NCBI RefSeq assembly: GCF_015291705.1
Contig: NZ_CP030050.1
Coordinates: forward strand, 9,363,001-9,427,000
From: Bradyrhizobium arachidis
GTDB lineage: Bacteria; Pseudomonadota; Alphaproteobacteria; Rhizobiales; Xanthobacteraceae
Reading direction: 5' to 3'
Length of the DNA stretch: 64,000 nt
Made by a program: the position numbers and the translations under genes. How positions within the stretch are numbered: position 1 is the first letter of the stretch; each line of letters starts with the position of its first letter. Below are positions 42,145-52,300 of the stretch, piece by piece. The notes under the pieces were generated by a model that did no database searches, was not told the origin of the DNA, and worked only from the letters and a program-made list of their open reading frames with translations.

Positions 42145-42549
42145 ATGAAGAGAATTCGCGTGGAGCCGATATCGAGCTATCTGGAGCGCCGCCGCAAAGG
42201 CCCGATCTACCCGGTCGTCGTCGCCGGAGGCCTGGTCTATCTGTCCGGCCTGCCGCCGTTCGACCCTGACACGGGCGAGGTCAGGCTGCTGCCGTTCGCG
42301 CGGCAGGCCGAGATCGTGCTCGACCAGATGCAGCGCTGCCTGGAAGCGGCGGGGTCATCGCTGGCCGAGGTGATCAAGTGCAATGTCTACTGCACGCCCG
42401 ATCCGGCGCATTTCGCCGCGTTCAACGAGGTCTACGCCCGTTACTTCCAGGACCATTCGCCTGCACGCATCTTCGTTCACGTGCCGTCGTGGCCAGGGCC
42501 GTTCGACGTCGAGGTCGATTGCATCGCCCTGGCAGGGCGCGATGGATGA
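42145..42549 (+). CDS. RidA-family protein
   Basis: A 134-residue YjgF/YER057c/UK114 protein. VVAGGLVYLSGLPPFDPDTGEV, FARQAEIVLDQMQRCLEAAGSSLAEVIKCNVYCTP and ARIFVHVPSWPGPFDVEVDCIAL match the family. The usual catalytic Arg of RidA (S-x-R-x-x-V-x-V) is not clearly present: the segment reads SPARIFVHVPSWPGPFDVEVDCIA. So it may be a non-RidA subgroup. The family forms trimers and removes reactive enamines. Divergent from an ArsR-type regulator. Confidence 0.8.
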   Translation: MKRIRVEPISSYLERRRKGPIYPVVVAGGLVYLSGLPPFDPDTGEVRLLPFARQAEIVLDQMQRCLEAAGSSLAEVIKCNVYCTPDPAHFAAFNEVYARYFQDHSPARIFVHVPSWPGPFDVEVDCIALAGRDG

Positions 42550-42633
42550 GATTGTCGCGGACAGCCGCCTTCGGATGGACCCGAATCAGCGCTAGTGCAT
42601 TGCCTTCAGTGATGTCCCTGGACGAAAAGCAGC

Positions 42634-42954
42634 ATGACCGGCGCCGAACTGAAGCAGCTCCGCAACGACCTCTCCGATGCCCTCGGACGGAAGCTCACCG
42701 CGGCCGATATGGCAAAGCTTTGCGGATTGCCGGAGAAGGGCGGCGCCGACACCATCCGGCGCTGGGAGGTGAGCGGGCCGTCGCCGTCTGCGACCAAGGT
42801 GCTCCGCGTGCTCGCGATGGCCAGCGAGCGCTATCCGATCATGGAGAAGTTCGACATCTTCGATCGTCACGACGTGCGCGAGGAAGACCGGCCGGCCAGG
42901 CGCGCCGCGTTCCGCGAGCAGATGCGCGACGAAGCGCGGCGGCGTCTTGGTTAA
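42634..42954 (+). CDS. XRE-like small DNA-binding protein
   Basis: A 106-residue protein. The N-terminal MTGAELKQLRNDLSDALGRKLTAADMAKLCGLPEKGGADTIRRWEVSGPSPSATKVLRVL has the spacing of a Cro/XRE helix-turn-helix with an insertion in the recognition helix. The C-terminus (EEDRPARRAAFREQMRDEARRRLG) is a charged helix. Role unknown. Confidence 0.7.
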   Translation: MTGAELKQLRNDLSDALGRKLTAADMAKLCGLPEKGGADTIRRWEVSGPSPSATKVLRVLAMASERYPIMEKFDIFDRHDVREEDRPARRAAFREQMRDEARRRLG

Positions 42955-43177
42955 CGAAAGCCGTGCGAAGGTTGCTCGATCGGCTGTGAATTAAGCCTTC
43001 CTTCAGCATTTCTTAAGCCGCCATTAAGCACGAAGATCATTTGCAGCCCAATACGTTAGGTTGGGTGCCGCTGTGCCACGGATGTGACAGCATTTTCGAC
43101 AAAAGCGAGCTATCTGCAAAACCAACGCGGCGCGGACAGCGCGCCTGCTGGGGACCTTTAGTGTTGGAGTTTGGACT

Positions 43178-43903
43178 ATGAAGAAGATTCTGATTGCGAC
43201 CGTCGCGCTGCTCGTGGCGGGCGCTGCCGCGCCGGCGCTCGGCGCCGATCTCGGTAACCGCAACTACTACAAGGCGCCAGCCCCGGCCTATGCCGCACCG
43301 ATCTACAACTGGACCGGTTTCTATATCGGCGGCCATGTCGGCGGCGCGTTCTCCAGCGACAACAATTTCAACGGCCTCTCCACCGGCAACAACGGCAACG
43401 GCCGTTTCCTCGGCGGCGTGCAGGTCGGCGCGGACTGGCAGTTCAATCCGAACTTCGTGGTCGGCGTCGAAGGCCAGTATTCCTGGCTCTCCGGCAGCGT
43501 CGGCGCGGTGTTTCCGGGCGGTATCGCCTACACCAACGACCAGCGCGGCCTCGGCTCGCTCACCGGCCGCGTCGGCTACACCTGGGGTCCGGGTCTCGTC
43601 TATGTGAAGGGCGGCTACGCCTATTCCAACAACAACGAGAAGGTGACCGTCGGCGGCATGCCGACCGCCTTCGTCATCGATGGCGATCACAAGAACGGCT
43701 ACACCGTTGGCGCGGGCATCGAGTACATGTTCGCCCCGAACTGGTCGGCCAAGGCCGAGTACCAGTACTACAATTTCGGCGATGCGCACTTCACCGGGGG
43801 CCCGCTGGCGGGCACCGGCAACTTCACCACCGACGACCACACCGTCAAGGCGGGCGTCAACTACCGCTTCAATTGGGCGAGCCCGGCCGTCGCGCGCTAT
43901 TGA
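43178..43903 (+). CDS. outer-membrane beta-barrel protein (Omp25/RopB-like)
   Basis: A 241-residue porin-like protein. Signal peptide MKKILIATVALLVAGAAAPALGA, then the family-typical YNWTGFYIGGHVGGAFS, VGADWQFNPNFVVGVEGQYSW, GRVGYTWGPGLVYVKGGYAY and the terminal VKAGVNYRFNW. Eight strands are expected. Abundant outer-membrane protein family of Rhizobiales; here it is monocistronic with a strong terminator. Confidence 0.9.
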   Translation: MKKILIATVALLVAGAAAPALGADLGNRNYYKAPAPAYAAPIYNWTGFYIGGHVGGAFSSDNNFNGLSTGNNGNGRFLGGVQVGADWQFNPNFVVGVEGQYSWLSGSVGAVFPGGIAYTNDQRGLGSLTGRVGYTWGPGLVYVKGGYAYSNNNEKVTVGGMPTAFVIDGDHKNGYTVGAGIEYMFAPNWSAKAEYQYYNFGDAHFTGGPLAGTGNFTTDDHTVKAGVNYRFNWASPAVARY

Positions 43904-43929
43904 TCGGTTAGCAAAGTCTTATCCCGACC

Positions 43930-43962
43930 AAGGGCTGGCGTTCGCGCCGGCCCTTCTTTTTT
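43930..43962 (+). terminator. rho-independent terminator after outer-membrane protein gene
   Basis: AAGGGCTGGCG and CGCCGGCCCTT pair over 11 bases (one G-T) around the loop TTCG, followed by CTTTTTT. This is the clearest intrinsic terminator of the window and suits a highly expressed gene. Confidence 0.85.
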
Positions 43963-44068
43963 CGCTCTGCGGAACCAATGCAAGCAATTGCACCAATTGC
44001 GATTTTTTAACCGGCCCCGCGGATACTGCCCGCCACAAAACAGAAGCAAGAGCGTGGGGGAATTTTCG

Positions 44069-46222
44069 ATGGCGATCCGTCTGGGCGTTGGCCGTTTGCT
44101 CGGTCGATTCAAGCCTCGCGTCAAAATGCCGAAATGGGGCGTGCGCGGCAGCCTGTTCGCGGCCTTCGGCGTGATCGCAGGCATGGGCCTCGTGATTGCA
44201 GCCGGCGCCGGCCTCGCGCTGCAGAATCTCGGCGGACGCATGACCGAGCTGAGCGGGCGGGACATTCCGCGCCTTGCCGCCAGCCTGCAATTGTCGGCCC
44301 TGAGCGCGAGCCTTGCGGCACAGGGACCGGCCCTGCTTGCAGCTCAAAGCGAGGAAGCGCTCAACGAGCGCACCAAGAAGCTCAAGGAATTGCAGGAGCA
44401 GACGCAGCAGAAGCTCAACGAGATCATCGAGCTCGGCGGCGACAAGTCCGTCGTCACCGGACTCAGCGAGACGATGAAGAGCATCAACGAGGCGGCCCAG
44501 AGCCTGGCCAAGGCCGCCCGCGAACGGCTGGACATCGCGGCGCTCCATGACAAGCAATACGACGCGCTGCGCAACGCGCAGGGCGCGTTCGTCGGCGCGG
44601 CCAGTCCGGCGATGCTGGAGGCGCAGACCCGCGTCAACGCCATTCTCGGCTCGGCAAACCTGTCGGCCGAAGATGCCACCGAAGCGGCACAGACCGTCGG
44701 CCAGCTCGGCAACGTCGTCGCCAGCGGCAATCTCGCGGCCGCCGACATGAGCGCCGCGCTGTCGGCGAGCACGAGCGACAAGCTCGACGACATCCAGAAG
44801 GAATTCAAGACGGCCCAAGGACGCCTGCGGTCGAACCTCGATCTGCTGCCGGACAATGAGGGCAACAAGATGCTGCGCGCGACAGCGGAAAAGCTGCTCG
44901 CGCTCGGCACCGGCAAGACCGGCGTGTTCAATCTGCGCGAGAAGGAGCTCGACTCCATCGACTACGGCCAGACCATCCTGGACGAGACGCGCAAGCTCAA
45001 TGTGGGCCTCGGCATCAGCGTGCAGCAGCTCGTCGACGGCGTGCAGAAGGAGACCAACGCCTCGACCTTCCAGGCGCGGCAGGAGACTTCGCTCGCGACC
45101 TCGGTCATGCTGGCCCTAGGCGCGCTGATGCTGGTCGGCTCCGCGCTGTTCGTCTGGCTCTATGTCGGCCGCAACATTCTCCGCCGCATCCGCGAGCTTC
45201 AGCGCGCCATGCAACTGCTCTCGGCCGGCGACCTCGACACCGAGATCGTCCGCTCCCGGCAGAATGACGAGATCGGCGCGATGAAGGAAACGCTGACGGT
45301 GTTCCGCGCCAGCATGATCGAAGCCCGCGCGTTGGCGAGCGAGCAAGACAAGGATCGCGTCGCCAAGGCCGAACGCGCCGCCCATGTGGAAGCCAGGATC
45401 GCGGAATTCGAGGGCACGGTGCGAACCGCGCTCGACAATCTGGCGCAATCGGCCAATTCGATGCAGTCGACCGCACAGAGCATGTCGAATACCGCCGATC
45501 AGTCCAACGCGCTGGTGAACGCGGTCGCTTCCGCCGCGGAAGAGACCTCGGTCAACGTGCAGACCGTGTCATCGGGCACCGAGCAGCTGTCGTCCTCGAT
45601 CGAGGAGATCAGCAAGCAGGTCGTCACCTCCGCCGCGATCGCCAAGAAGGCCGTCGATGAGGCCGGTGCCACCGACACCACGGTGCAGAGCCTTGCCGAC
45701 AGCGCAAGCCGCATCAGCGTCGTCGTCGACCTGATCCAGACCATCGCCTCGCAGACCAATCTGCTCGCACTCAACGCCACCATCGAAGCGGCGCGCGCGG
45801 GCGAGGCCGGCCGCGGCTTCGCGGTGGTCGCCTCCGAGGTGAAGAGCCTCGCGAGCCAGACCGCCAAGGCAACGGAAGAAATCCGCACCCAGATCGCCAG
45901 CATGCAGCAGGTCACGACCTCCGCGGTCGGTGCGATCCAGGGCATCGGCCGGATCATCGGCGAGATCAACGACGTCACCACCACGATCGCGGCCGCAGTC
46001 GAGGAACAGGGCGCGGCCACCCGCGAGATCGCGCGCAACATCCAGCATGCTGCGGGGGGCACCAGCGAGGTCTCCAGCAACATCGTCGGCGTCTCCACCG
46101 CCTCGGCCGAGGCTGGCGCGGCAGCAGGCGAGGTGTTGAGTGCGTCGGACGCGCTCCGCCGCGAGGCCGACATGCTGCGCGGAGAGATCGACGCGTTCCT
46201 CAACAATATGCGGGCGGCCTGA
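44069..46222 (+). CDS. methyl-accepting chemotaxis protein
   Basis: A 717-residue chemoreceptor. TM1 about 28-50, an approximately 290-residue periplasmic helical domain, TM2 about 345-366, HAMP about 366-420 ([26 protein letters not shown]) and a cytoplasmic signalling domain whose tip is near 560-600 ([35 protein letters not shown]). There is no C-terminal CheR/CheB pentapeptide. ATG at 44069 is chosen. Ligand unknown; no che genes are close. Confidence 0.92.
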   Translation: MAIRLGVGRLLGRFKPRVKMPKWGVRGSLFAAFGVIAGMGLVIAAGAGLALQNLGGRMTELSGRDIPRLAASLQLSALSASLAAQGPALLAAQSEEALNERTKKLKELQEQTQQKLNEIIELGGDKSVVTGLSETMKSINEAAQSLAKAARERLDIAALHDKQYDALRNAQGAFVGAASPAMLEAQTRVNAILGSANLSAEDATEAAQTVGQLGNVVASGNLAAADMSAALSASTSDKLDDIQKEFKTAQGRLRSNLDLLPDNEGNKMLRATAEKLLALGTGKTGVFNLREKELDSIDYGQTILDETRKLNVGLGISVQQLVDGVQKETNASTFQARQETSLATSVMLALGALMLVGSALFVWLYVGRNILRRIRELQRAMQLLSAGDLDTEIVRSRQNDEIGAMKETLTVFRASMIEARALASEQDKDRVAKAERAAHVEARIAEFEGTVRTALDNLAQSANSMQSTAQSMSNTADQSNALVNAVASAAEETSVNVQTVSSGTEQLSSSIEEISKQVVTSAAIAKKAVDEAGATDTTVQSLADSASRISVVVDLIQTIASQTNLLALNATIEAARAGEAGRGFAVVASEVKSLASQTAKATEEIRTQIASMQQVTTSAVGAIQGIGRIIGEINDVTTTIAAAVEEQGAATREIARNIQHAAGGTSEVSSNIVGVSTASAEAGAAAGEVLSASDALRREADMLRGEIDAFLNNMRAA

Positions 46223-46224
46223 TT

Positions 46225-46317
46225 GTCATTCCGGGACGGCGCGTCGCGCCGAACCCGGAAGCTCGCGCGACAACCTCCAGATTTGCGGGTTCGCGCTCAC
46301 GCGCGCCCCGGAATGAC
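46225..46317. repeat. palindromic intergenic repeat (GTCATTCCGGG type)
   Basis: Starts GTCATTCCGGGACGGCGCGTC and ends GCGCGCCCCGGAATGAC, inverse of each other, with CGCGTCGCGCCGAACCCGG/GCGGGTTCGCGC inside. A third kind of multi-copy palindromic intergenic element, here downstream of the chemoreceptor gene. Confidence 0.65.
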
Positions 46318-46440
46318 TGCGTTTTTGGCAGGCTTCAACCGGCACACGGAAATACACCGTCCGGTATGACCGCCATGCGGAGACCACGGCCCAGCCTTTT
46401 TCGGCTGGCGCCTCGCCCGCGCTGGGTTTAAGCCGGTAGC

Positions 46441-47502
46441 ATGAACGCGAAAATCGACACTGTGCAGTCCTCGGCCGAGGCCTTGCGCTATCCCTGGGAC
46501 CAGCATCCCGGCCACGAAGAGGTCGTCGAGGTGCGCCCCGGCGTGCTATGGGCGCGGCTGAAGCTGCCGTTCCGCCTCAACCACGTGAACATCTATCTAC
46601 TCGCCGATGGCGACGGCTATGCGATGGTCGATGCCGGCTTCGGCAATGAGGAGACGATCGAGGCCTGGACCAGGCTGTTCGACGGGCCGCTGAAGGGCGT
46701 CAACATCACGCGCCTGATCGTGACGCATTCGCATCCCGATCATGTCGGGCTCGCGGGCTGGATCGTGGAGCGCTTCGGCTGCCCGCTGATGATGTCGCAG
46801 GTCGAATATCTGCAATCGGTCTATCATCAGAACCGCGGCACCGAAGAGGGGCGCAACGCGCAGCGCCTGTTCTTCCGTCGTCACGGCATGGACGAATCGC
46901 TCACCGAAAAGCTGCTCGGCCGCGGCCAGGATTATCTCAAGCAGGTGTCGGTGCTGCCGCCGTCCTACCGCCGCATCTCGCATGGCGACGAGATCGTGAT
47001 CGGCACGCGCCGCTTCAAGGTGATCACCGGCGGCGGCCACGCGCTCGATCAGGTGATGTTGTATTGCGCCGACGACAAGCTGTTCCTCTCCGCCGACCAG
47101 GTGCTGAGCAAGATCTCGCCCAATGTCAGCGTGTGGGCGGTCGAGCCCGACCAGAACTCGCTCGGCGAATATCTGGCTTCGCTCGCGAGCCTCACCACCA
47201 CCCTGCCCTATGACTTGCTGGTGCTGCCCGGCCATGGCGTGCCGTTCTACGGCCTCAAGACGCGCATCAAGCAGCTCGCCGACCATCACGAGGAACGCTG
47301 CCGCCTGATCGCGGAGGCCTGCCGCGAGGTGCCGCAGACCTCGCGCGCCCTGGTGCCCGTCGTGTTCAACAAGCACGTGCTCGACGAGCATCAGATGGGC
47401 TTTGCCGCCGGCGAGCTCGTCGCCCACGTCAACTACATGATCGTCGAGGGCCGGCTGACGGCGGAGACGAAGGACGGCGTGCTCCAGTTCAGGACGACGT
47501 GA
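46441..47502 (+). CDS. MBL-fold metallohydrolase
   Basis: A 353-residue metallo-beta-lactamase-superfamily enzyme. Zinc motif HSHPDH at 96-101, later VITGGGHALDQVMLYCADDKLFLSADQVL and the His in LVLPGHGVPF. Close in layout to glyoxalase-II-like hydrolases with a C-terminal helical domain of about 100 residues. Probably hydrolyses a thioester or ester; substrate unknown. Upstream neighbour of hemA, with the FixK-box region between. Confidence 0.88.
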   Translation: MNAKIDTVQSSAEALRYPWDQHPGHEEVVEVRPGVLWARLKLPFRLNHVNIYLLADGDGYAMVDAGFGNEETIEAWTRLFDGPLKGVNITRLIVTHSHPDHVGLAGWIVERFGCPLMMSQVEYLQSVYHQNRGTEEGRNAQRLFFRRHGMDESLTEKLLGRGQDYLKQVSVLPPSYRRISHGDEIVIGTRRFKVITGGGHALDQVMLYCADDKLFLSADQVLSKISPNVSVWAVEPDQNSLGEYLASLASLTTTLPYDLLVLPGHGVPFYGLKTRIKQLADHHEERCRLIAEACREVPQTSRALVPVVFNKHVLDEHQMGFAAGELVAHVNYMIVEGRLTAETKDGVLQFRTT

Positions 47503-47596
47503 GGGGCTTCTTCACCTCTCCCAGCTTGCGGGGCGAGAAAGCACACCGTCAGCACCGCAGCGGATGGTGCGGAGCAGCATTGTACCTCGCGCGAGC

Positions 47597-47610
47597 TTGA
47601 TCGGGATCAA
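47597..47610 (+). promoter_or_regulatory. FixK/FNR-type box upstream of hemA
   Basis: TTGATCGGGATCAA, a perfect FNR/FixK half-site pair (TTGAT...ATCAA), lies about 135 bases before the hemA start. Oxygen control of Bradyrhizobium hemA through such an anaerobox is known in the literature as I recall it. It should raise heme synthesis at low oxygen. Confidence 0.8.
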
Positions 47611-47744
47611 GTTTCAAATCGCACGATAGGGCATTTTGCCCAAATGCCCCTCACGCCTAAATGTGGGATAGCGCATAGACATTGGAGCTGGAAAAGCTCT
47701 AAGAAGATGCGCCCTTTTGGTCAGTTCCGTCTCAGGTTTTGCCG

Positions 47745-48974
47745 ATGGATTACAGCCAGTTCTTCAATTCCGCCCTCGATCGTCTCCACACCGAGCGGCG
47801 CTACCGCGTGTTCGCCGATCTGGAGCGCACCGCCGGCCGGTTCCCGCACGCGGTCTGGCACTCGCCCAAGGGCAAGCGCGACGTCGTGATCTGGTGCTCC
47901 AACGATTATCTCGGCATGGGCCAGCACCCGAAGGTGGTCGGCGCCATGGTCGAGACCGCGACCCGCGTCGGCACCGGCGCTGGCGGCACCCGCAACATCG
48001 CCGGCACGCATCATCCGCTGGTGCAGCTCGAGGCCGAGCTCGCCGACCTCCACGGCAAGGAAGCCGCGCTGCTGTTCACCTCGGGCTACGTCTCGAACCA
48101 GACCGGCATCGCGACGATCGCAAAACTCATTCCGAACTGCCTCATCCTGTCGGACGAGCTCAACCACAATTCGATGATCGAAGGCATCCGCCAGTCCGGC
48201 TGCGAGCGCGTCGTGTTCCGCCACAACGATCTGGCTAATCTCGAAGAGAAGCTGAAGGCTGCGGGTCCGACCCGGCCGAAGCTGATCGCCTGCGAAAGCC
48301 TTTATTCGATGGACGGCGACGTCGCGCCGCTCGCAAAGATCTGCGATCTCGCCGAGAAGTACGGCGCCATGACCTATGTCGACGAGGTCCACGCCGTCGG
48401 CATGTACGGCCCGCGCGGCGGGGGTGTTGCCGAGCGTGACGGCGTCATGCACCGTATCGACATCCTCGAAGGCACGCTCGCCAAGGCGTTCGGCTGCCTC
48501 GGCGGCTACATCGCCGCCAACGGCCAGATCATCGACGCGGTGCGCTCCTACGCGCCGGGCTTCATCTTCACCACCGCGCTGCCGCCGGCGATCTGCTCGG
48601 CCGCGACCGCCGCGATCAAGCATCTGAAGACCTCGAGCTGGGAGCGCGAGCGCCATCAGGACCGCGCCGCCCGCACCAAGGCGATCCTGAATGCCGCCGG
48701 CCTGCCGGTGATGTCGAACGACACCCACATCGTGCCGCTGTTCGTCGGCGATCCCGAGAAGTGCAAGCAGGCGTCCGACCTGCTGCTCGAGGAGCACGGC
48801 ATCTACATCCAGCCGATCAACTATCCGACCGTCGCCAAGGGCACGGAGCGGCTGCGCATCACGCCCTCGCCCTATCATGACGACGGCCTGATCGATCAGC
48901 TCGCCGAAGCGCTGCTGCAAGTGTGGGACCGCCTCGGCCTGCCGCTGCGCGAGAAGTCGCTGGCGGCGGAGTAG
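47745..48974 (+). CDS. hemA: 5-aminolevulinate synthase
   Basis: A 409-residue PLP enzyme joining glycine and succinyl-CoA to 5-aminolevulinate, the first step of heme synthesis by the C4 pathway of alphaproteobacteria. Family points: [51 protein letters not shown], and [11 protein letters not shown] with PLP lysine K247. ATG at 47745 is the start; an in-frame TTG lies two codons earlier. Controlled by the FixK/FNR box at 47597-47610. Confidence 0.97.
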   Translation: MDYSQFFNSALDRLHTERRYRVFADLERTAGRFPHAVWHSPKGKRDVVIWCSNDYLGMGQHPKVVGAMVETATRVGTGAGGTRNIAGTHHPLVQLEAELADLHGKEAALLFTSGYVSNQTGIATIAKLIPNCLILSDELNHNSMIEGIRQSGCERVVFRHNDLANLEEKLKAAGPTRPKLIACESLYSMDGDVAPLAKICDLAEKYGAMTYVDEVHAVGMYGPRGGGVAERDGVMHRIDILEGTLAKAFGCLGGYIAANGQIIDAVRSYAPGFIFTTALPPAICSAATAAIKHLKTSSWERERHQDRAARTKAILNAAGLPVMSNDTHIVPLFVGDPEKCKQASDLLLEEHGIYIQPINYPTVAKGTERLRITPSPYHDDGLIDQLAEALLQVWDRLGLPLREKSLAAE

Positions 48975-49020
48975 GCGCTTTCTGCTCTCCCTAACCCAAC
49001 CCGCACCGTCTCTGGAGTTA

Positions 49021-49177
49021 CCCCTCTCCCCGACCCTCCCCCGCAAGGGGGGAGGGAACGAGGCAGGCGTGCCTACCTCACGTTGATCTGTCGCCCCAAC
49101 TCCGGCTCGTCGCCGCCGCGACAATCGGCACTCTCTCCGTTCCCTCCCCCCTTGCGGGGGAGGGTCAGGGAGAGGGG
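49021..49177. repeat. 40-bp inverted repeat (palindromic intergenic repeat)
   Basis: Arms 49021-49060 and 49138-49177 are inverted at 39 of 40 positions, spacer 77 bases. Each arm itself holds a hairpin CCCTCCCCCGC-AA-GGGGGGAGGG. Same family as 7687-7830. It occupies most of the 406-base gap 48975-49380 and may end hemA transcription; the rest is the promoter region of the sensor kinase. Confidence 0.85.
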
Positions 49178-49380
49178 TGCCACAAGGGGGCTCTCTCGGT
49201 GGGCCAAGAACGCCCCGGGCGGCGCACCTTAACGACACCGCCAGTTCCCACTCCCGCCCGCCATTTCGCTGTCGCCTCCACCGGCCCAACGCGCTAGATT
49301 TGCAGGGAAAATGAGATCGGGCGCCTCGCGCGCCTTCGGAAGATCGGGCGCTACCGCGCCCAGGGAGAAGCACGCTCGCC

Positions 49381-52300
49381 ATGCTGCACGACTGGGGCGT
49401 GATCGCCGCCGCCTTCGGCTATATCGGCTTTCTGTTCCTGGTGGCGAGCCATGGTGACCGCCGCTCGCCGGCGGGGCCCGGCCGCGCGTCCGGACTGATC
49501 TATCCGCTGTCGCTGGCGATCTACTGCACCTCCTGGACCTTCTTCGGCTCGGTCGGCTTCGCCACCCGCACCTCGACCGACTTCCTCGCGATCTATGTCG
49601 GCCCGATCCTGATGATCGGGCTCGGGGCCGGCGTGCTCCGCCGCGTGATCCAGCTCGCCAAGACCCACAACATCACCTCGATCGCGGACTTCATCGGCGC
49701 GCGCTACGGCAAGAGCCAGGCGGTGGCGGCGACCGTGGCGCTGATCGCGATCATCGGCTCGGTGCCCTACATCGCACTCCAGCTCAAGGCGGTCGCCTCC
49801 TCGCTCGAAACCATCCTCAGCGAGGACCAGGCGTTCTCCCACATCCCGATCCTCGGCGACATGGCGCTGATGGTGACGCTGGCGATGGCGGCCTTCGCCG
49901 TGCTGTTCGGCACGCGCCAGACCGATGCCACCGAGCACCAGCACGGATTGATGCTGGCGGTCGCGACCGAATCCATCGTCAAGCTGGTCGCCTTTCTCGC
50001 CGCCGGCATCTTCGTCACCTTCTGGATGTTCTCGCCGCATGAATTGATCGAGCGCGCGATGAAGACGCCGGAGGCGGTGCGCGCCATCAACTATTCGCCG
50101 TCGATCGGCAACTTCCTGACCATGACGCTGCTGTCGCTCTGCGCGGTGATGCTGCTGCCGCGCCAGTTCCACGTCAGCGTGGTGGAGAATTCATCCGATG
50201 CCGAGGTCGGCCGCGCGCGCTGGCTGTTCCCGCTCTATCTCGTCGCCATCAACGTGTTCGTGATTCCGATCGCGCTCGCCGGCCTCGTCACCTTCCCGTT
50301 CGGCACGGCCGAGCCGGACATGTACGTGCTGGCGCTGCCGATGGAGGGGGGCGCGGACCTGCTCAGCGTCGCCATCTTCGTCGGCGGCCTGTCGGCGGCA
50401 ACCGCGATGGTGATCGTCGAATGCGTCGCGCTGTCGATCATGGTCTCGAACGACCTCGTGGTGCCCTTGGTGCTGCAACGGCGGCCGGAGGGACGCACCG
50501 GCGGGGCCGATTTCAGCGACTTCCTGCTGCGCTCGCGGCGCCTTGCGATCTTCGCCATCATGGTGATGGCGTATTTCTACTACCGCGCGCTCGGCAACAC
50601 CCAGCTCGCGGCAATCGGCCTGCTCTCCTTTGCCGCCATCGCCCAGCTTGCACCGAGCTTCTTCGGCGGTCTGTTGTGGCGGCGGGGGACCGCGCGCGGC
50701 GCAATCGGCGGCATGATGGTCGGCTTCGCGGTGTGGCTCTACACGCTGTTCATGCCGAGCTTCATGGATTCCTCGACCACAGGCATCCTGCTGCTCCAGC
50801 ACGGCCCGTTCGGAATCGAGGCGCTGCGGCCGCAGGCCTTGTTCGGCGCCGACCTGCCGCCGCTGATGCATGGCGTGATCTGGTCGCTGTCGCTCAACAT
50901 CCTCACCTATGTGCTGCTGTCGCTGGCGCGCCAGCCGTCCTCGATCGAGCTGGTGCAGGCCGACCTGTTTGTGCCCAACACGCTGGCGCCGATCTCGCCG
51001 AGCTTCCGCCGCTGGCGCACCACCGTCACGGTGCAGGACATCCAGACCACGGTCGCGCAATATCTCGGGCCGGACCGCGCGCGGCATTCGTTCGAGGCCT
51101 TCTCCGCCAGACGCAACGTGCGGCTGGAGCCTGCGGCGCCCGCCGATTTCGAGCTGCTGCAGCACGCCGAGCACCTGATCGCTTCCTCGATCGGTGCGGC
51201 CTCCTCGCGCCTCGTGATGTCGCTGCTGCTGCGCAAGCGCACGGTGTCGGCGAAAGCCGCGCTGAAACTGCTCGACGATTCGCACGCCGCGCTGCATTTC
51301 AACCGCGAGATCCTCCAGACCGCGCTCAACCATGTGCGCCAGGGCATCGCGGTGTTCGACGCCGATCTGCAGCTGATCTGTTCCAACCGGCAGTTCGGCG
51401 AGCTCCTCAACGTTCCCCCGCATTTCATCCAGTTCGGCACGCCCTTGCGCGAGATCCTGGAATTCATGGGCGTGAGCGATTCGGCGGGCGACACCGAGCG
51501 CGAGGCGATGATCGAGCAGCGGCTCGTCGCCTACACCACCGACAGCGAGCCCTATCTGGAGCGCCTGCCGGAACGCCACATGGTGATCGAGGTACTCACC
51601 AACCGGATGCCCGGCGGCGGCTTCGTCATCACCTTCACCGACGTCACGCCGACCTTCGAGGCCGCTGAAGCGCTGGAGCGCGCCAATGCGTCGCTGGAAA
51701 AGCGCGTGCGCGACCGCACCGAGGAATTGACGCGGCTGAACTCCGAGCTGGCGCTGGCCAAGAGTGCGGCGGAGGATGCCAGCAGCTCCAAGACACGCTT
51801 TCTTGCAGCGGCCAGCCACGACATTCTCCAGCCGCTGAACGCGGCGCGGCTCTACATCACGAGCCTCGTCGAGCGCCAGCACAGCGGCGAGGAGACGCGG
51901 CTGGTCGAGAACATCGACGAATCGCTGCAAGCCATCGAGGAGATCCTCGGCGCGCTGCTCGACATCTCCAGGCTCGATGCCGGCGCGATGACGACCTCGA
52001 TCTCGAGCTTCAGGATGGCGGATCTGATGCGCTCGCTGGAGATCGAGTTCGCGCCGATCGCGCGCGCCAAGGGCCTCGCGCTCGCCTTCGTGCCCTGCTC
52101 GCTTCCCGTCGAATCCGACCGCCTGCTGCTGCGGCGCCTGCTCCAGAACCTGATCTCCAACGCCATCAAGTACACCCCGCGCGGGCGCGTGCTGGTCGGC
52201 TGCCACCGCCGCGGCCCCTCGCTCAAGATCTGCGTCTACGACACCGGCGTCGGCATTCCCTCAGCCAAGCGCGCCGAGATCTTCAAGGAATTCCACCGCC

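Noticed and set aside
44069..46222. Possible CheR-tethering pentapeptide on the chemoreceptor
   Set aside because: The C-terminus reads FLNNMRAA, with no NWETF-like motif.
47721..49382. Minus-strand ORF of 553 codons
   Set aside because: Antisense to hemA and running through the palindromic repeat; shadow of the high-GC coding strand.
50191..52206. Minus-strand ORF of 671 codons
   Set aside because: Antisense to the hybrid histidine kinase; low-complexity QRHR-rich translation without motifs.
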